A stretch of 64,000 bases of DNA from CAKZNE01 sp040222435 (GCA_965212245.1 OZ243107.1:2666001-2730000); one strand, 5' to 3'; numbered from the stretch's first letter, positions 1-9,553 are shown. The notes: generated by a model not told the origin, from the sequence alone. Program-made: numbers and translations.

Positions 1-694
1 GGTAAGGGGCATAGCTGTAATTGGCTGTATTGACAATGCTTCCTGTACAAAACCCAAGGGATGGCCCTAATTTTACCAATATCCGCACCACGGAATTTTT
101 AATGTCGGAGAAGTTATTTCCTTCGCTGCAATTCACGTTTACCTGACAAGGCCCGCTATTCCCAAAATCAGAGGCTTTCTGTTTAAAATGAGGAAGCCTG
201 GGCTCCAGGCTCATGCCATAAATATGCAAGTAAGCTTTGCTTGAGGATGAGCGGCTTAATTGAATAAATTGTTCCTCTGCTACAGGAATACCGGTATAAA
301 CGGAACCAGGTAAATTTTCAAGGGAAATGCTTTCTATAAGGTAGCCCCCGGCATTCATTATATAAACCGTGTCTTCCTCCGTCAGGTTATTAATAGTTGC
401 ATAAATGCGACTGCTCAGTTCCGGGTGTAAAATATGCCAGGTAAAGTTTTGCCGGCTGGCGCTTTGTTCCGGGTAAGCTTCATTTAATGAAAGATCCAGC
501 TCTTTAAAAACTCCGTATACATCAATTCGCGAATAAGCCTGTAATGAATCCGTCTTTTCCCGGAGTCCGGTTTCAGTAAGGAGTACCTTTTGCTGTGCCG
601 GAAGGTCTTTAAAACGTGCAGGTAACTTCTGGGCGTATAGCCCCGAAAAACTAAAGAGGAGTGTTAAGAACAAAAGTAGAGAGCGGTAAATCAC
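1..694 (-). CDS. Secreted trypsin-like serine protease, N-terminal part (3' end outside window)
   Basis: This minus-strand frame is open from a GTG at 694 to the window edge. The preceding in-frame codons are AAA and the TAA stop of the neighbouring receiver gene, so GTG is the only near start. The product begins with a signal peptide (MIYRSLLLFLTLLFSFSGLYAQ-like; hydrophobic core, then Ala-Gln). About 200 residues in, it has CQVNVNCSEGNNFSDIKNSV followed by VRILVKLGPSLGFCTGSIVN. The order 'V-x-I ... G-F-C-T-G-S-I-V-N' matches the first beta-barrel strands of chymotrypsin-fold peptidases of the secreted bacterial type. The catalytic His, Asp and Ser would lie outside the window. Probable role: secreted or periplasmic proteolysis. 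It lies 3 bp downstream of the receiver gene and is probably co-transcribed with it. The protease call is an inference from a short stretch. Confidence 0.65.
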   Translation of the reverse strand, partial: MIYRSLLLFLTLLFSFSGLYAQKLPARFKDLPAQQKVLLTETGLREKTDSLQAYSRIDVYGVFKELDLSLNEAYPEQSASRQNFTWHILHPELSSRIYATINNLTEEDTVYIMNAGGYLIESISLENLPGSVYTGIPVAEEQFIQLSRSSSSKAYLHIYGMSLEPRLPHFKQKASDFGNSGPCQVNVNCSEGNNFSDIKNSVVRILVKLGPSLGFCTGSIVNTANYSYAPY

Positions 695-697
695 TTT

Positions 698-1159
698 TTA
701 AGATAATAGTCTCTGTCTTAACAGGAATTCAAGCTGGTCGTTCGCACGTTCCAGTTTTTCAATCAATTCTTTATTCTCGCGCCTAAGGCGAAATACCTCA
801 TAAGCACTTTCAATAGTGGCTCTTAATTCATCTTCCTGCCAGGGCTTATTCAGGTAGCGATATACCTGCCCTTTATTAATGGCATCAATTACAGCATTTA
901 TATCTGAATAACCGGTGATGAGAATACGCATGGGTTCAGGATTGATCTTTTGAACTTCCATTAAAAATTCAATCCCGGTCATTTCCGGCATGCGCTGATC
1001 AGTAAGTATAAGATCCAGGTGCTGGTTATCGAAAATCTTTAGTGCCTCTATTCCTGATTCGGCAATAAACACATTATAATCCCTTCTGAAAGTGGCTTTA
1101 AATGCCTGAAGGTTATGAACCTCATCATCCACATACAGAATGTTTATTTTCGAACTCAT
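698..1159 (-). CDS. Single-domain response regulator with C-terminal coiled coil
   Basis: A 153-residue receiver protein. An acidic pair follows strand 1 (ILYVDDE), the phosphoacceptor Asp lies in LILTDQRMPEMTG, the Thr of strand 4 is in ILITGYSD and the conserved Lys is in NKPW. The last 40 or so residues are a heptad-like coiled coil (RLRRENKELIEKLERANDQL). No output domain is present, so it probably acts by protein-protein contact or as a phosphorelay intermediate. The VDDE...DQRMPEM...ITGY...KPW signature is that of receivers in RpfG/HupR-like regulators. It is a close paralogue of the receiver at the N-terminus of the hybrid at 6438-7538. It reads into the protease gene at 1-694 and is divergent from the ThiF-nitroreductase gene. 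Confidence 0.9.
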   Translation of the reverse strand: MSSKINILYVDDEVHNLQAFKATFRRDYNVFIAESGIEALKIFDNQHLDLILTDQRMPEMTGIEFLMEVQKINPEPMRILITGYSDINAVIDAINKGQVYRYLNKPWQEDELRATIESAYEVFRLRRENKELIEKLERANDQLEFLLRQRLLS

Positions 1160-1249
1160 TTTTAATTTCAGGAATAATAATGAATGCCAAAGTAAACCAT
1201 ATTTTTAGACAAAATCTTATTTTGGCGCCTCAATCCAAGTAAAAAAAAT

Positions 1250-3568
1250 ATGACAATAAATAGGCTTAGAGGTCTGAAACAGTCCTTGGGAGCTCTGCAA
1301 AAATCTGACAATCAGAATTATAAAGTTGGTATATTTGATTTATCCAAAATGGATCATGTAGAACGGTTGCATGAGTTGGTAAGTCAAAAACCCTGGCTTG
1401 TAACGCATGATAAGCTTGAAGGTCAGATCAAAGAGCTCTACAAAATCAGACATCCAAAGGATCGCCTAAAGGATAAAGACCTGGAGGAGGCCTATCAGAA
1501 TTGGTTAGTACATCATGATCCTTTTACCTATGGAGTTTGGGTACATTATCCATGGAATAACAAATTAGTTCATCTTGTAAATAAGGATGAATTTATTGAA
1601 CTGAGAACATCACGAAATAAATATAAAATCACGGAGGAAGAACAACAACTCCTTTCTCATAAAATTGTAGGGGTCATTGGGCTCTCAGTAGGACAGTCTG
1701 CGGCAGTAACCATGGCAATTGAAAGAGTGTTCGGTACTTTGCGTATAGCAGATTTTGATACCCTTGAACTCACCAACCTTAACCGTATACGCAGGGGTGT
1801 AGATGCCCTTGGCCAACCTAAAACCACTATGGTGGCCCGTGAAATTGCTGAGATAGACCCCTTTTTAAAAGTAGAAGTATTTGAAGAAGGAATAACTGAA
1901 GAAAATCTGGATCACTTCCTTACCGCAAACGGTAAGATGGATGCTTTGATAGAAGAGTGTGATGGCCTGGATATAAAAGTTCTTGCACGGCTTAAAGCCC
2001 GTGAATATGGCATTCCGGTTATTATGGACACCAGTGATCGGGGCTTAATAGATATAGAGCGCTTTGATCTGGAGCCAAACCGGAAAATATTCCACGGCCT
2101 GGTTCCGGAAAATCAGCTTCGTAACCTTAAAGGACTTACCACAGAGGAAAAGGTGCCTTATATACTCGATATGGTAAATGCGGAGGGCTTTTCCAAACGG
2201 TTTAAAGCCTCTATGCTGGAAGTGGACCAAAGCCTTACCACATGGCCACAACTTTCTACTTCCGTAACCATGGGGGGAGCAATGGCTGCTGATATTTGCC
2301 GCAGGGTTTTACTGGACCAGCTTCATGTCTCCGGCCGCTTTTATATAGATATGGAGGACCTTATAAAGGATGACCCTGATAATAATGCTATACCTGAATA
2401 TGAGAAAAAGCGACCAGCACCTTTGGCTTTCAATCAGTTGAAAACAGACTTTGAAAAATATGCCCTTCAAGATCCTGATGGTGAGAAATTGTCGGAAAAA
2501 ACTGTCAGAGATTTGGTTGAGCATGCTACCTTTGCGCCTTCGGGGGGAAATATACAACCGTGGAAATGGTACTACAGAGAAGGGGTTTTGTACTTATTCC
2601 ATGAAAGGTCTAAGTCTTATTCTTTTCTTGATTTTGAAGACCGCGGTTCCATGATCGCATTAGGAGCTGCTTCTGAAAATATTGTACAAAGGGCAACACA
2701 ATTGCAACTGAACACCAATATTTATACAATGCCTGGCAGCTATAAACCACTTATAGCAGCCTTTACTTTTACCAAACGTGAAGATTCTTCCGGTATACCG
2801 GCCTATTGTGACCTGGGAGATATGATCAAAAAACGGCTGACTAACCGTAAAATGGGAGACCGCGGCCAGTCTATTGAACCACAACACCTTTCAGAACTAC
2901 AGACATTGGTGGAATCCAATGAAGGCTATCAACTACACATAGCAGAAGATGAAACTACTATTGAGGCCCTGAGTGAAATTATTGCCCGGATGGAACGCTT
3001 GCGGATATTGAATGAGTGGGGACATAAAGACTTTATAAACGAAGCACGTTGGACTCCTGAAGAAGCGCGTAAAACGGGAGATGGAATAGATCTGGCCACC
3101 TTGGATTTAAGCGCGTCAGATATTGCCGGGATGCGCCTGTTACGCGATGGGGAGGCTATTGCCTATTTACGTAAATGGGATATGGGGAGTGGATTTTTAA
3201 ACATGACGCGTAAGGCACCTCTTAATTCATCTGCGCTTTGCTTGCTTTCTGCAAAAGAGCATTCACAAAAGGCGGTGTTTAAAGGCGGTCAAATTTTAGA
3301 AAGAGCGTGGCTTTATGTAAATTCGAAGCAAATAGCTATGCAGCCGGTTTCGCCCTCTACATTTATGTTTTACCGGCTGGTGATGGATGACCCCGGTCTT
3401 GATGAAAAATTCAAGGCCGATATGCAGGTCCTTAGTGATGAATTCAAGGCTGTTTTGAAATTACCGGAAAAGTCAAATGACCTATTCCTGTTCCGCTTGT
3501 TTTATGCTGAAGAGCCACAAGTGAAGTCATACCGTTATCCGCTTAATGATGTATTATTGATTAATTAA
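1250..3568 (+). CDS. Rv1355c-family fusion: ThiF/E1-like adenylation domain plus nitroreductase domain
   Basis: A 772-residue two-domain protein. After about 140 residues without clear homology comes a ThiF/E1-like Rossmann unit: a nucleotide-binding loop VIGLSVGQSA near residue 147, then DFDTLELTNLNRIRRG, matching the D-x-D...N-L-N-R motif that binds ATP and Mg in E1 enzymes. The C-terminal half (about 400-650) has a nitroreductase signature, with a flavin-contacting HATFAPSGGNIQPWKW segment. Fusions of this kind are known as the Rv1355c family. The substrate is unknown, but the architecture suggests adenylation of a carboxylate or peptide end coupled to flavin redox chemistry. It is followed after 10 bp by a GNAT-like gene, which is probably translated from the same transcript. 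Confidence 0.85.
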   Translation: MTINRLRGLKQSLGALQKSDNQNYKVGIFDLSKMDHVERLHELVSQKPWLVTHDKLEGQIKELYKIRHPKDRLKDKDLEEAYQNWLVHHDPFTYGVWVHYPWNNKLVHLVNKDEFIELRTSRNKYKITEEEQQLLSHKIVGVIGLSVGQSAAVTMAIERVFGTLRIADFDTLELTNLNRIRRGVDALGQPKTTMVAREIAEIDPFLKVEVFEEGITEENLDHFLTANGKMDALIEECDGLDIKVLARLKAREYGIPVIMDTSDRGLIDIERFDLEPNRKIFHGLVPENQLRNLKGLTTEEKVPYILDMVNAEGFSKRFKASMLEVDQSLTTWPQLSTSVTMGGAMAADICRRVLLDQLHVSGRFYIDMEDLIKDDPDNNAIPEYEKKRPAPLAFNQLKTDFEKYALQDPDGEKLSEKTVRDLVEHATFAPSGGNIQPWKWYYREGVLYLFHERSKSYSFLDFEDRGSMIALGAASENIVQRATQLQLNTNIYTMPGSYKPLIAAFTFTKREDSSGIPAYCDLGDMIKKRLTNRKMGDRGQSIEPQHLSELQTLVESNEGYQLHIAEDETTIEALSEIIARMERLRILNEWGHKDFINEARWTPEEARKTGDGIDLATLDLSASDIAGMRLLRDGEAIAYLRKWDMGSGFLNMTRKAPLNSSALCLLSAKEHSQKAVFKGGQILERAWLYVNSKQIAMQPVSPSTFMFYRLVMDDPGLDEKFKADMQVLSDEFKAVLKLPEKSNDLFLFRLFYAEEPQVKSYRYPLNDVLLIN

Positions 3569-3578
3569 GAATCATGAT

Positions 3579-4298
3579 TTGCTGAAGATACGAGCATACA
3601 GGGCTATTGATGACATTGAATCTTGCGAGAAATACGCTATAGGGCATGAAAATGTTCTTAAAAGCTATGGCATAACCAAGGTTACTTCTGCAAACTATGA
3701 ATGGTTTTACAACCCGGAAGTATACGTGATAGCTGTGGAAGATGGGGATGATGTTCTGGGTGGTGCACGAATTCATGGATCAGGCGGAAACCAACCTCTT
3801 CCCATTGAAGAAGCCATTGGTTACATGGATCCGGGAATCTATGAATTGGTGCGTAACTATAAACAGGATAAAACAGGAGAATTATGTGGCCTTTGGAATT
3901 CACGGTCTATTGCCGGAAAAGGTTTGAGTGTGATTTTAACAAAGGCCTGCGTAGCTAAAGTTGGAGTAGCCATTGCCAATGTTTTGGAACTACGAAGTTT
4001 GTTTGTATTATGCGCCCCCTACACGGTAAAAATGGTTGAAGATGTAGGGTTTGAAATTATTTCTTCACTGGGGCAAGAGGGAACTTTTCCCTACCCAAAA
4101 GAAGATATGATTGCTACGGCACTGATGATCAGGGATGTGGAAGGCCTCAATAGGGCTGATAATGAAAAAAGGAAAGATATTTTTGACCTGCGGTTTGCTC
4201 CGCGTCAAGTCCGTAAAGAACAAGGTAACCAAGGTCTGTTAGACATTGAATACGATTTATATATACCACACCTTGATGAAGAGAAAAAGGAAGGTTAA
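3579..4298 (+). CDS. GNAT/autoinducer-synthase-like acyltransferase, putative
   Basis: A 239-residue protein starting at TTG (3579); the nearer ATG at 3574 is out of frame and stops after three codons. Residues 45-80 (YVIAVEDGDDVLGGARIHGSGG) resemble the strand-turn-strand core of GNAT and AHL-synthase-like acyltransferases. Residues 100-150 (GELCGLWNSRSIAGKGLSVILTKACVAKVG) resemble the acyl-CoA loop and following helix, with R/G-x-G-K-G-L in place of the usual Q/R-x-x-G-x-G/A. The C-terminal 60 residues are charged. It probably transfers an acyl group to a small molecule handled by the ThiF-nitroreductase encoded just upstream. The substrate cannot be read from the sequence. Its last 23 bp overlap the start of the histidine kinase gene, which suggests translational coupling. 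Confidence 0.55.
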   Translation: MLKIRAYRAIDDIESCEKYAIGHENVLKSYGITKVTSANYEWFYNPEVYVIAVEDGDDVLGGARIHGSGGNQPLPIEEAIGYMDPGIYELVRNYKQDKTGELCGLWNSRSIAGKGLSVILTKACVAKVGVAIANVLELRSLFVLCAPYTVKMVEDVGFEIISSLGQEGTFPYPKEDMIATALMIRDVEGLNRADNEKRKDIFDLRFAPRQVRKEQGNQGLLDIEYDLYIPHLDEEKKEG

Positions 4299-6441
4299 TC
4301 TCAAACTACTTTTAATAACCGTTTTAACCTTAGGGTTGCAATCAGGCCTGATGGCTCAGCTAATGGTTGATTCGGAAAGAGAGTCGAATATCGGCCAAAG
4401 TCTCATGGTCTTCCATGATAGTTCCTGTGCCCCGCTGGAAGAGATTTTGGGAATGGAATTTACCCCGGAAACCAATAATGTACCTCTTTACAGTGGTTCA
4501 AACGGATGTCTTTGGTTCAAGCTACCCATTGAAAACCGTTCCGGTGAAGATCAGCTTTTACTGGAAATATATAACCCGGCTATTGATCTCGTTGAGCTGC
4601 ATTACCGTTTGGCAGATGGAAACTGGGCCATTAAAAGTCAGGGCCGGTCTGTACCCATAAGTCAATGGGATTTTGACTTACCCAATATTATTTTTAAGCT
4701 TGATATACCTGACGGTGCTAAAGAGGTCATCTATCTGCGGGTTAAAAACCCTGAGCAATTTAGTGTTCCCATGAATATTGGTCTCAAAGATGAGATCATG
4801 GTTAACAGCTTTCGTGATCAGATACTTTTTGGGCTTTATTCGGGGATTATGCTCGCGCTGTTTTTGTATAATCTCTTTATTTATTTCTCCGTTCGCGATC
4901 GCAGTTATATTTACTATGTAGCTCATACCCTGTTTGTGCTGCTAACCCAAGCCTCAGCTTTTGGATTTGCATACTTGTATTTATGGCCTAAAAGCACATG
5001 GCTGGTACAACACAGTTTTGTGCTCTTTACTTGTCTGGTTAGCCTTGCCGGGATCCGTTTCTTCTTCGAGTTTTTAAAAGTGAAACAATACCTCCCGCGC
5101 TTCTACTCGTTTTTCAGAGCAATGGAATTTGTGTACCTGATTATTCTGATAGCAGAGGTTCTCGATTTCCGGAATTTAGCGTACCAGCTTCTCTTTCCTT
5201 TACAAGGGCTTATTGCCATCAGTATTTTTATAGCTTCACTGATGATACTGGCCCGGGGTTATCAACCCGCTAAAATTTATGTGTTAAGCTGGAGTGTACT
5301 ACTTATAGGTGTATTGATTTTTACTTTAAAAGACTTTAGTATACTGCCCTATAATTATCTTACCGTACATACCATCCAGATAGGGTCTGCTTTGGAAGCG
5401 GTATTACTTTCATTTGCACTGGCGGATAAGATTAACATACTGAAACGCGAAAAAGAAGAATCGCAACTGGAAGCATTGCGTGTATCAAGGGAAAATGAAA
5501 AGATAATTCGTGAGCAAAACGTGGTTTTGGAACAAAGGGTATTGGAGCGTACTATGGAGTTGCAGGAAGCTAATGAAGAGTTACAGGTAACCCTGGCTAA
5601 CCTTAAAGATACGCAAACCCAATTGGTTGATGCCGAGAAAATGGCCTCACTTGGTCAGTTAACGGCAGGTATAGCCCATGAGATAAATAACCCTATAAAT
5701 TTTGTTACTTCCAACATTGCACCATTGCGCAGGGACCTTAACGAGATCTACGAAATTGTAGATGTGTATGCCTCTGTACCGTTGGATAATTCCAGAGAAG
5801 CTTTACAAAATGCTCATGCCCTTCAGGAAGATTATGATTACGAATACCTGAAGGAAGAAATAGAGTCTTTGGTGGATGGAATATCAGACGGGGCTACCAG
5901 AACTTCGGAAATTGTAAAAGGATTACGTACCTTTAGTCGTCTTGATGAAGATTCTGTTAAACAAATCAGTGTCAAAGAAGGTCTGAATAGTACATTGGTC
6001 CTGCTTCGAAATAAAACCAAAGATATTATTGAGGTAGAGACGGAGTATGATGAAAGCATTCCGGAAATCGAATGTTACCCGGGTAAACTCAATCAGGTCT
6101 TTATGAACATTTTGTCTAACGGAATTTATGCCGTTGATGCAAAGCGCTACGAAAAAGGTGAGAAACCAAGACTCACCATCAAAACCAAAAAAGCCGAAGG
6201 AAATAAGGTGGCCGTACATCTTATAGATAATGGTATCGGTATGGACGATACCACCAAAAAGAAAATGTTTGACCCCTTCTTTACCACTAAAGATGTTGGC
6301 GAAGGAACAGGGTTGGGAATGTCTATTGTGTTTAAGATAATAGAAAAACACAAAGGCACTATAGCTGTAAACAGTGAACCTGGGAAGGGAACTGAATTTA
6401 TAATAACTTTGCCCATGAGCCAGCCAAACGTATCTGAATGA
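4276..6441 (+). CDS. Membrane sensor histidine kinase with 7TMR-DISM sensory module
   Basis: I chose the ATG at 4276 (MKRKRKVNLKLLL...). It gives a clean signal peptide ending near LMAQ, whereas the start at 4246 puts ten polar residues in front. The order is: signal peptide; a periplasmic beta-sandwich of about 160 residues (7TMR-DISMED2 type, with NGCLWFKLPIENRS and REPEATED Y/W-rich strands); seven hydrophobic helices (about 185-390); a coiled coil (about 395-455); a HisKA domain with H-box GQLTAGIAHEINNPINF; and HATPase_c with N-box FMNILSNGIYAV, G1 DNGIGMD and G2 GEGTGLGMSIV. All kinase motifs are intact. It probably senses an extracytoplasmic ligand and phosphorylates the two receivers encoded next. 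The following gene starts in a 4-bp ATGA overlap. Confidence 0.9.
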   Translation: MKRKRKVNLKLLLITVLTLGLQSGLMAQLMVDSERESNIGQSLMVFHDSSCAPLEEILGMEFTPETNNVPLYSGSNGCLWFKLPIENRSGEDQLLLEIYNPAIDLVELHYRLADGNWAIKSQGRSVPISQWDFDLPNIIFKLDIPDGAKEVIYLRVKNPEQFSVPMNIGLKDEIMVNSFRDQILFGLYSGIMLALFLYNLFIYFSVRDRSYIYYVAHTLFVLLTQASAFGFAYLYLWPKSTWLVQHSFVLFTCLVSLAGIRFFFEFLKVKQYLPRFYSFFRAMEFVYLIILIAEVLDFRNLAYQLLFPLQGLIAISIFIASLMILARGYQPAKIYVLSWSVLLIGVLIFTLKDFSILPYNYLTVHTIQIGSALEAVLLSFALADKINILKREKEESQLEALRVSRENEKIIREQNVVLEQRVLERTMELQEANEELQVTLANLKDTQTQLVDAEKMASLGQLTAGIAHEINNPINFVTSNIAPLRRDLNEIYEIVDVYASVPLDNSREALQNAHALQEDYDYEYLKEEIESLVDGISDGATRTSEIVKGLRTFSRLDEDSVKQISVKEGLNSTLVLLRNKTKDIIEVETEYDESIPEIECYPGKLNQVFMNILSNGIYAVDAKRYEKGEKPRLTIKTKKAEGNKVAVHLIDNGIGMDDTTKKKMFDPFFTTKDVGEGTGLGMSIVFKIIEKHKGTIAVNSEPGKGTEFIITLPMSQPNVSE

Positions 6442-7538
6442 CCTCTACTCAATCTAAAAAACATATTAAAGTGTTGTACCTTGATGACGAGGACAACAAC
6501 TTAAGGTCATTTAAAGCGGCCTTCCGAAGGGAGTATGACATTTATACTGCCAACACCTCAGAACAGGCGTATGAGGTTATTAAATCTGTAAGACCGCAGG
6601 TCATTTTTTCTGACCAACGCATGCCGGTTACCAGTGGAGTGGACTTTTTCAATGCCGTCCGTCAAATATTTCCTGACCCTGTCCGGATTCTTATTACCGG
6701 TTATACCGATATCAACGATATTATTGAAGCCATTAATAAGGGCCACATCTATCGCTACATCACCAAACCGTGGAATGAACATGAGATTCGTGTGGCTATT
6801 GACAATGCTTATGATCTGTATCTCACACGAAGAAAGCTGGAGAACAAGGTAGAGGAACTGGAAAAGATCAATCATGAATTAAGCCGGTTCATTTATAGTG
6901 CATCGCATGACCTTCGTGCTCCGCTGGCTACTTCATTAGGGGTGATCCGGGTGGCCAATCATGAGGTTACCGATCCCATGGCCAAAGATTATTTTGAGAA
7001 AATAGAGAAGAGCGTTAAAAAGCTTGATGTTTTTGTACATCACATCATTGATTATTATAAGAATTCGAAGAAGGAGGAAGACATCCATGAAATTCGATTT
7101 GAGCACGTGCTTGAAGAAGTTATTGAAACGGTAAAAAGCGGTTTAGGTACTGCAGATCCTCAAATAGAATGGAAGGTAGAGCAAGAGAATAAATTTGTAG
7201 GCGATGAGTTTCGATTGCGTATTATTTTAAGTCACCTTATCAGTAATGCGATCAAGTTCAAACGAAATGATCAGGAAGAAGCCAAGGTGGATATCCATAT
7301 TAATTCAGACCTTGATGGAGCTACAATAAATGTTAAGGACGCGGGGATGGGTATTCTGGAAGACTATATTCACAAGGTGTTTCATATGTTCTTTAAATCT
7401 AATGATGAACGAACCGGATCGGGTATAGGTCTTTATATAGTTAAGGAGGCATTGAATAAAATGGGCGGTACTATTTCAGTAAATTCCAAACCCAGTGAAG
7501 GCACCATTTTCTCTATTCAAATTCCCAACAAGCTATGA
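6438..7538 (+). CDS. Receiver-histidine kinase hybrid (REC-HisKA-HATPase), soluble
   Basis: A 366-residue cytoplasmic protein with the receiver first. Residues 8-130 carry LYLDDEDNN, the phosphoacceptor Asp in FSDQRMPVTSG, ITGYTD and TKPW. A short coiled coil follows (about 130-150), then HisKA with the H-box FIYSASHDLRAPLATSLG, and HATPase_c with the N-box LSHLISNAIKFK, KDAGMGI and GSGIGLYIVKEAL. Phosphorylation of the receiver would presumably control the attached kinase, making this an intermediate in a phosphorelay between the upstream membrane kinase and the downstream receiver. It overlaps both neighbours by 4 bp (ATGA), so the three are translationally coupled. The receiver is strikingly similar to that encoded at 698-1159. 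Confidence 0.9.
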   Translation: MTSTQSKKHIKVLYLDDEDNNLRSFKAAFRREYDIYTANTSEQAYEVIKSVRPQVIFSDQRMPVTSGVDFFNAVRQIFPDPVRILITGYTDINDIIEAINKGHIYRYITKPWNEHEIRVAIDNAYDLYLTRRKLENKVEELEKINHELSRFIYSASHDLRAPLATSLGVIRVANHEVTDPMAKDYFEKIEKSVKKLDVFVHHIIDYYKNSKKEEDIHEIRFEHVLEEVIETVKSGLGTADPQIEWKVEQENKFVGDEFRLRIILSHLISNAIKFKRNDQEEAKVDIHINSDLDGATINVKDAGMGILEDYIHKVFHMFFKSNDERTGSGIGLYIVKEALNKMGGTISVNSKPSEGTIFSIQIPNKL

Positions 7539-7945
7539 GTGCTTTCATGGTAGACATGGTGATGATTATTGACGATAACCCTACAGATCGTTTTGTTCAC
7601 AAGAAGCTTTTAGAGATTCATAAAATTTCAGATTCCATAATGGAATTTGAATCCGGTAAGGCAGCTCTTCAGTATCTTAAAAGTACGGAGTCAAAGGCTG
7701 ATTTCCCTGATATTATACTCCTGGATATTATGATGCCTGAGATGGATGGTTTTGACTTTATGGTACACTTTGGTAATCTTCAGGATCGCTTTCCCAAGAT
7801 ACCACTGGTATTTATGCTTAGCTCAACTGATGACGAAAAGGATATTCAAAGAGTACGCAATAATCCTTTAGTAAAGAAAATGCTGCGCAAACCTTTCTCT
7901 CCTGATTCTTTTAAGAAGATCCTTCAAAACTCAGACTTGAGGTGA
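7535..7945 (+). CDS. Single-domain response regulator (CheY-like)
   Basis: A 136-residue stand-alone receiver. Its acidic pocket is IIDDNPTDR, the phosphoacceptor Asp is in LLDIMMPEMDGF, a Ser/Thr follows in MLSSTDD, and the Lys is in RKPFSPDSF. The NPTDR element after the acidic pair is typical of CheY-like proteins that act as the terminal receiver of Bacteroidota hybrid-kinase relays. Translation probably starts at the ATG overlapping the previous stop (ATGA); Met5 or Met8 are possible alternatives. No output domain is attached, so its target is unknown. Its 3' end overlaps the convergent prfC gene by 22 bp, leaving no room for an intergenic terminator. Confidence 0.88.
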   Translation: MSAFMVDMVMIIDDNPTDRFVHKKLLEIHKISDSIMEFESGKAALQYLKSTESKADFPDIILLDIMMPEMDGFDFMVHFGNLQDRFPKIPLVFMLSSTDDEKDIQRVRNNPLVKKMLRKPFSPDSFKKILQNSDLR

Positions 7946-9507
7946 AATTTCAGCTTATCAAATTTCTCGCGAGCCATGTTGAGGCTGAAAGAGGAATCAG
8001 CCAGGAATACTAAGCGATCAAATTTATCTCGTGCCAAATAGCGTGATTTTAAGCGACTGAATTCGGTCAACTGCTCATCATCATCAGACTCCACCCAGCA
8101 CGCTTTAAAAGCCTGATAGTTTTCATAGGTACATTTAGCTCCATACTCGTGCTCCAGGCGGTATTGTATCACTTCATATTGCAATGCTCCCACCGTTCCA
8201 ATAATCTTACGTCCGTTATTTTCAAGGGTAAACAACTGTGCTACACCTTCATCCATTAATTGATCTATACCTTTATTAAGCTGTTTAGCTTTCATAGGGT
8301 CGGCATTATTGATAAAACGAAAATGTTCCGGAGAAAAGCTGGGAATACCCTTAAATTCTAAATCCTCACCAGAGGTAATCGTATCACCTATCCGAAAGTT
8401 ACCGGTATCATGCAGACCTACGATATCTCCTGGAAAAGCCTCATCCACCACACTTTTCTTAGAAGCCATAAAGGCAGTGGGGTTACTAAAGCGTAAATCT
8501 TTCTTAATACGCACATGCTTATAGGAAGTGTTGCGTTCAAATCGGCCCGATACTATTTTTAAAAAGGCCAGGCGATCCCGGTGTTTGGGATCCATATTCG
8601 CATGTATCTTAAAAACAAAACCTGAAAATATGTTTTCAGCTGGCTCCACCAATCTTTGCTCTGCTGCCTTGGGAAGTGGGGGAGGTGCGATATCCACAAA
8701 ACAATTCAGGAGTTCCTGAACACCAAAGTTATTTAAGGCACTGCCAAAGAAAACAGGTGACAATTTTCCTTTCAGATAAGTGTCTTTCTCAAATTGTGGA
8801 TATACTCCGTTCACTAATTCAAGATCTTCACGCAATGTTTTTGCATAAGATTCGCCCACATTTTCATCCAGGGTAGGGTCATCAATGCTATTGATCTTTA
8901 TACTCTGTGCTATCTTTTGTTTTTTCTGCTCGGTGTATAGCTGCAGGTTTTTCTCCCATATATTATACACACCTTTAAAATCTTGTCCCATTCCAATGGG
9001 CCAGCTTAACGGGCAAACGGTAAGGCCTAATTTCTGCTCAATCTCATCTAACAGGTCGTAGGCATCTTTTCCTTCACGATCCAGTTTATTTATAAATACA
9101 ATAACAGGAGTATCGCGCATCCGGCACACTTCCACCAACTTTTCGGTTTGAGCTTCTACACCTTTGGCTACATCAATTACCACAATAACACTATCTACTG
9201 CGGTAAGTGTGCGGTAAGTGTCTTCGGCAAAATCCTGGTGACCGGGAGTATCCAGGATATTTATCTTTTTCTCTCGATATTCAAAACCCATTACGGAAGT
9301 AGCAACAGAGATACCCCTCTGACGTTCAATTTCCATGAAGTCAGAAGTAGCCCCCTTTTTAACCTTATTTGATTTTACGGCTCCTGCTTCCTGAATAGCG
9401 CCCCCGTATAAGAGCAGTTTTTCAGTGAGGGTGGTCTTTCCGGCATCCGGGTGAGAGATGATACCAAAAGTTCGTCTTCGTTGTATTTCTTCCTTAATCG
9501 TACTCAT
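7924..9507 (-). CDS. prfC: Peptide chain release factor 3 (RF3)
   Basis: A translational GTPase that recycles RF1/RF2 from the ribosome after peptide release. The ATG at 9507 gives MSTIKEEIQRRRTFGIISHP, the usual RF3 N-terminus; an upstream TTG at 9519 is less likely. G1 is HPDAGKTT, switch I includes the RGIS of ERQRGISVATS, G3 is DTPGHQDF and G4 is NKLD. The RF3-specific domains II and III follow (PVFFGSALNNFGVQELL; GTVGALQYEVIQYRLEHEYG). At about 527 residues it is normal for the family. It is monocistronic and convergent with the two-component operon. Confidence 0.97.
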   Translation of the reverse strand: MSTIKEEIQRRRTFGIISHPDAGKTTLTEKLLLYGGAIQEAGAVKSNKVKKGATSDFMEIERQRGISVATSVMGFEYREKKINILDTPGHQDFAEDTYRTLTAVDSVIVVIDVAKGVEAQTEKLVEVCRMRDTPVIVFINKLDREGKDAYDLLDEIEQKLGLTVCPLSWPIGMGQDFKGVYNIWEKNLQLYTEQKKQKIAQSIKINSIDDPTLDENVGESYAKTLREDLELVNGVYPQFEKDTYLKGKLSPVFFGSALNNFGVQELLNCFVDIAPPPLPKAAEQRLVEPAENIFSGFVFKIHANMDPKHRDRLAFLKIVSGRFERNTSYKHVRIKKDLRFSNPTAFMASKKSVVDEAFPGDIVGLHDTGNFRIGDTITSGEDLEFKGIPSFSPEHFRFINNADPMKAKQLNKGIDQLMDEGVAQLFTLENNGRKIIGTVGALQYEVIQYRLEHEYGAKCTYENYQAFKACWVESDDDEQLTEFSRLKSRYLARDKFDRLVFLADSSFSLNMAREKFDKLKFHLKSEF

Positions 9508-9553
9508 AACAGCCGGCAAATGTACTAACTACTGCCAGTATTCCCGATTTTTT

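Noticed and set aside
4246..4275. Ten-codon N-terminal extension of the 7TM histidine kinase
   Set aside because: It would put polar residues before the signal peptide and increase overlap with the upstream gene to 53 bp. The ATG at 4276 fits better.
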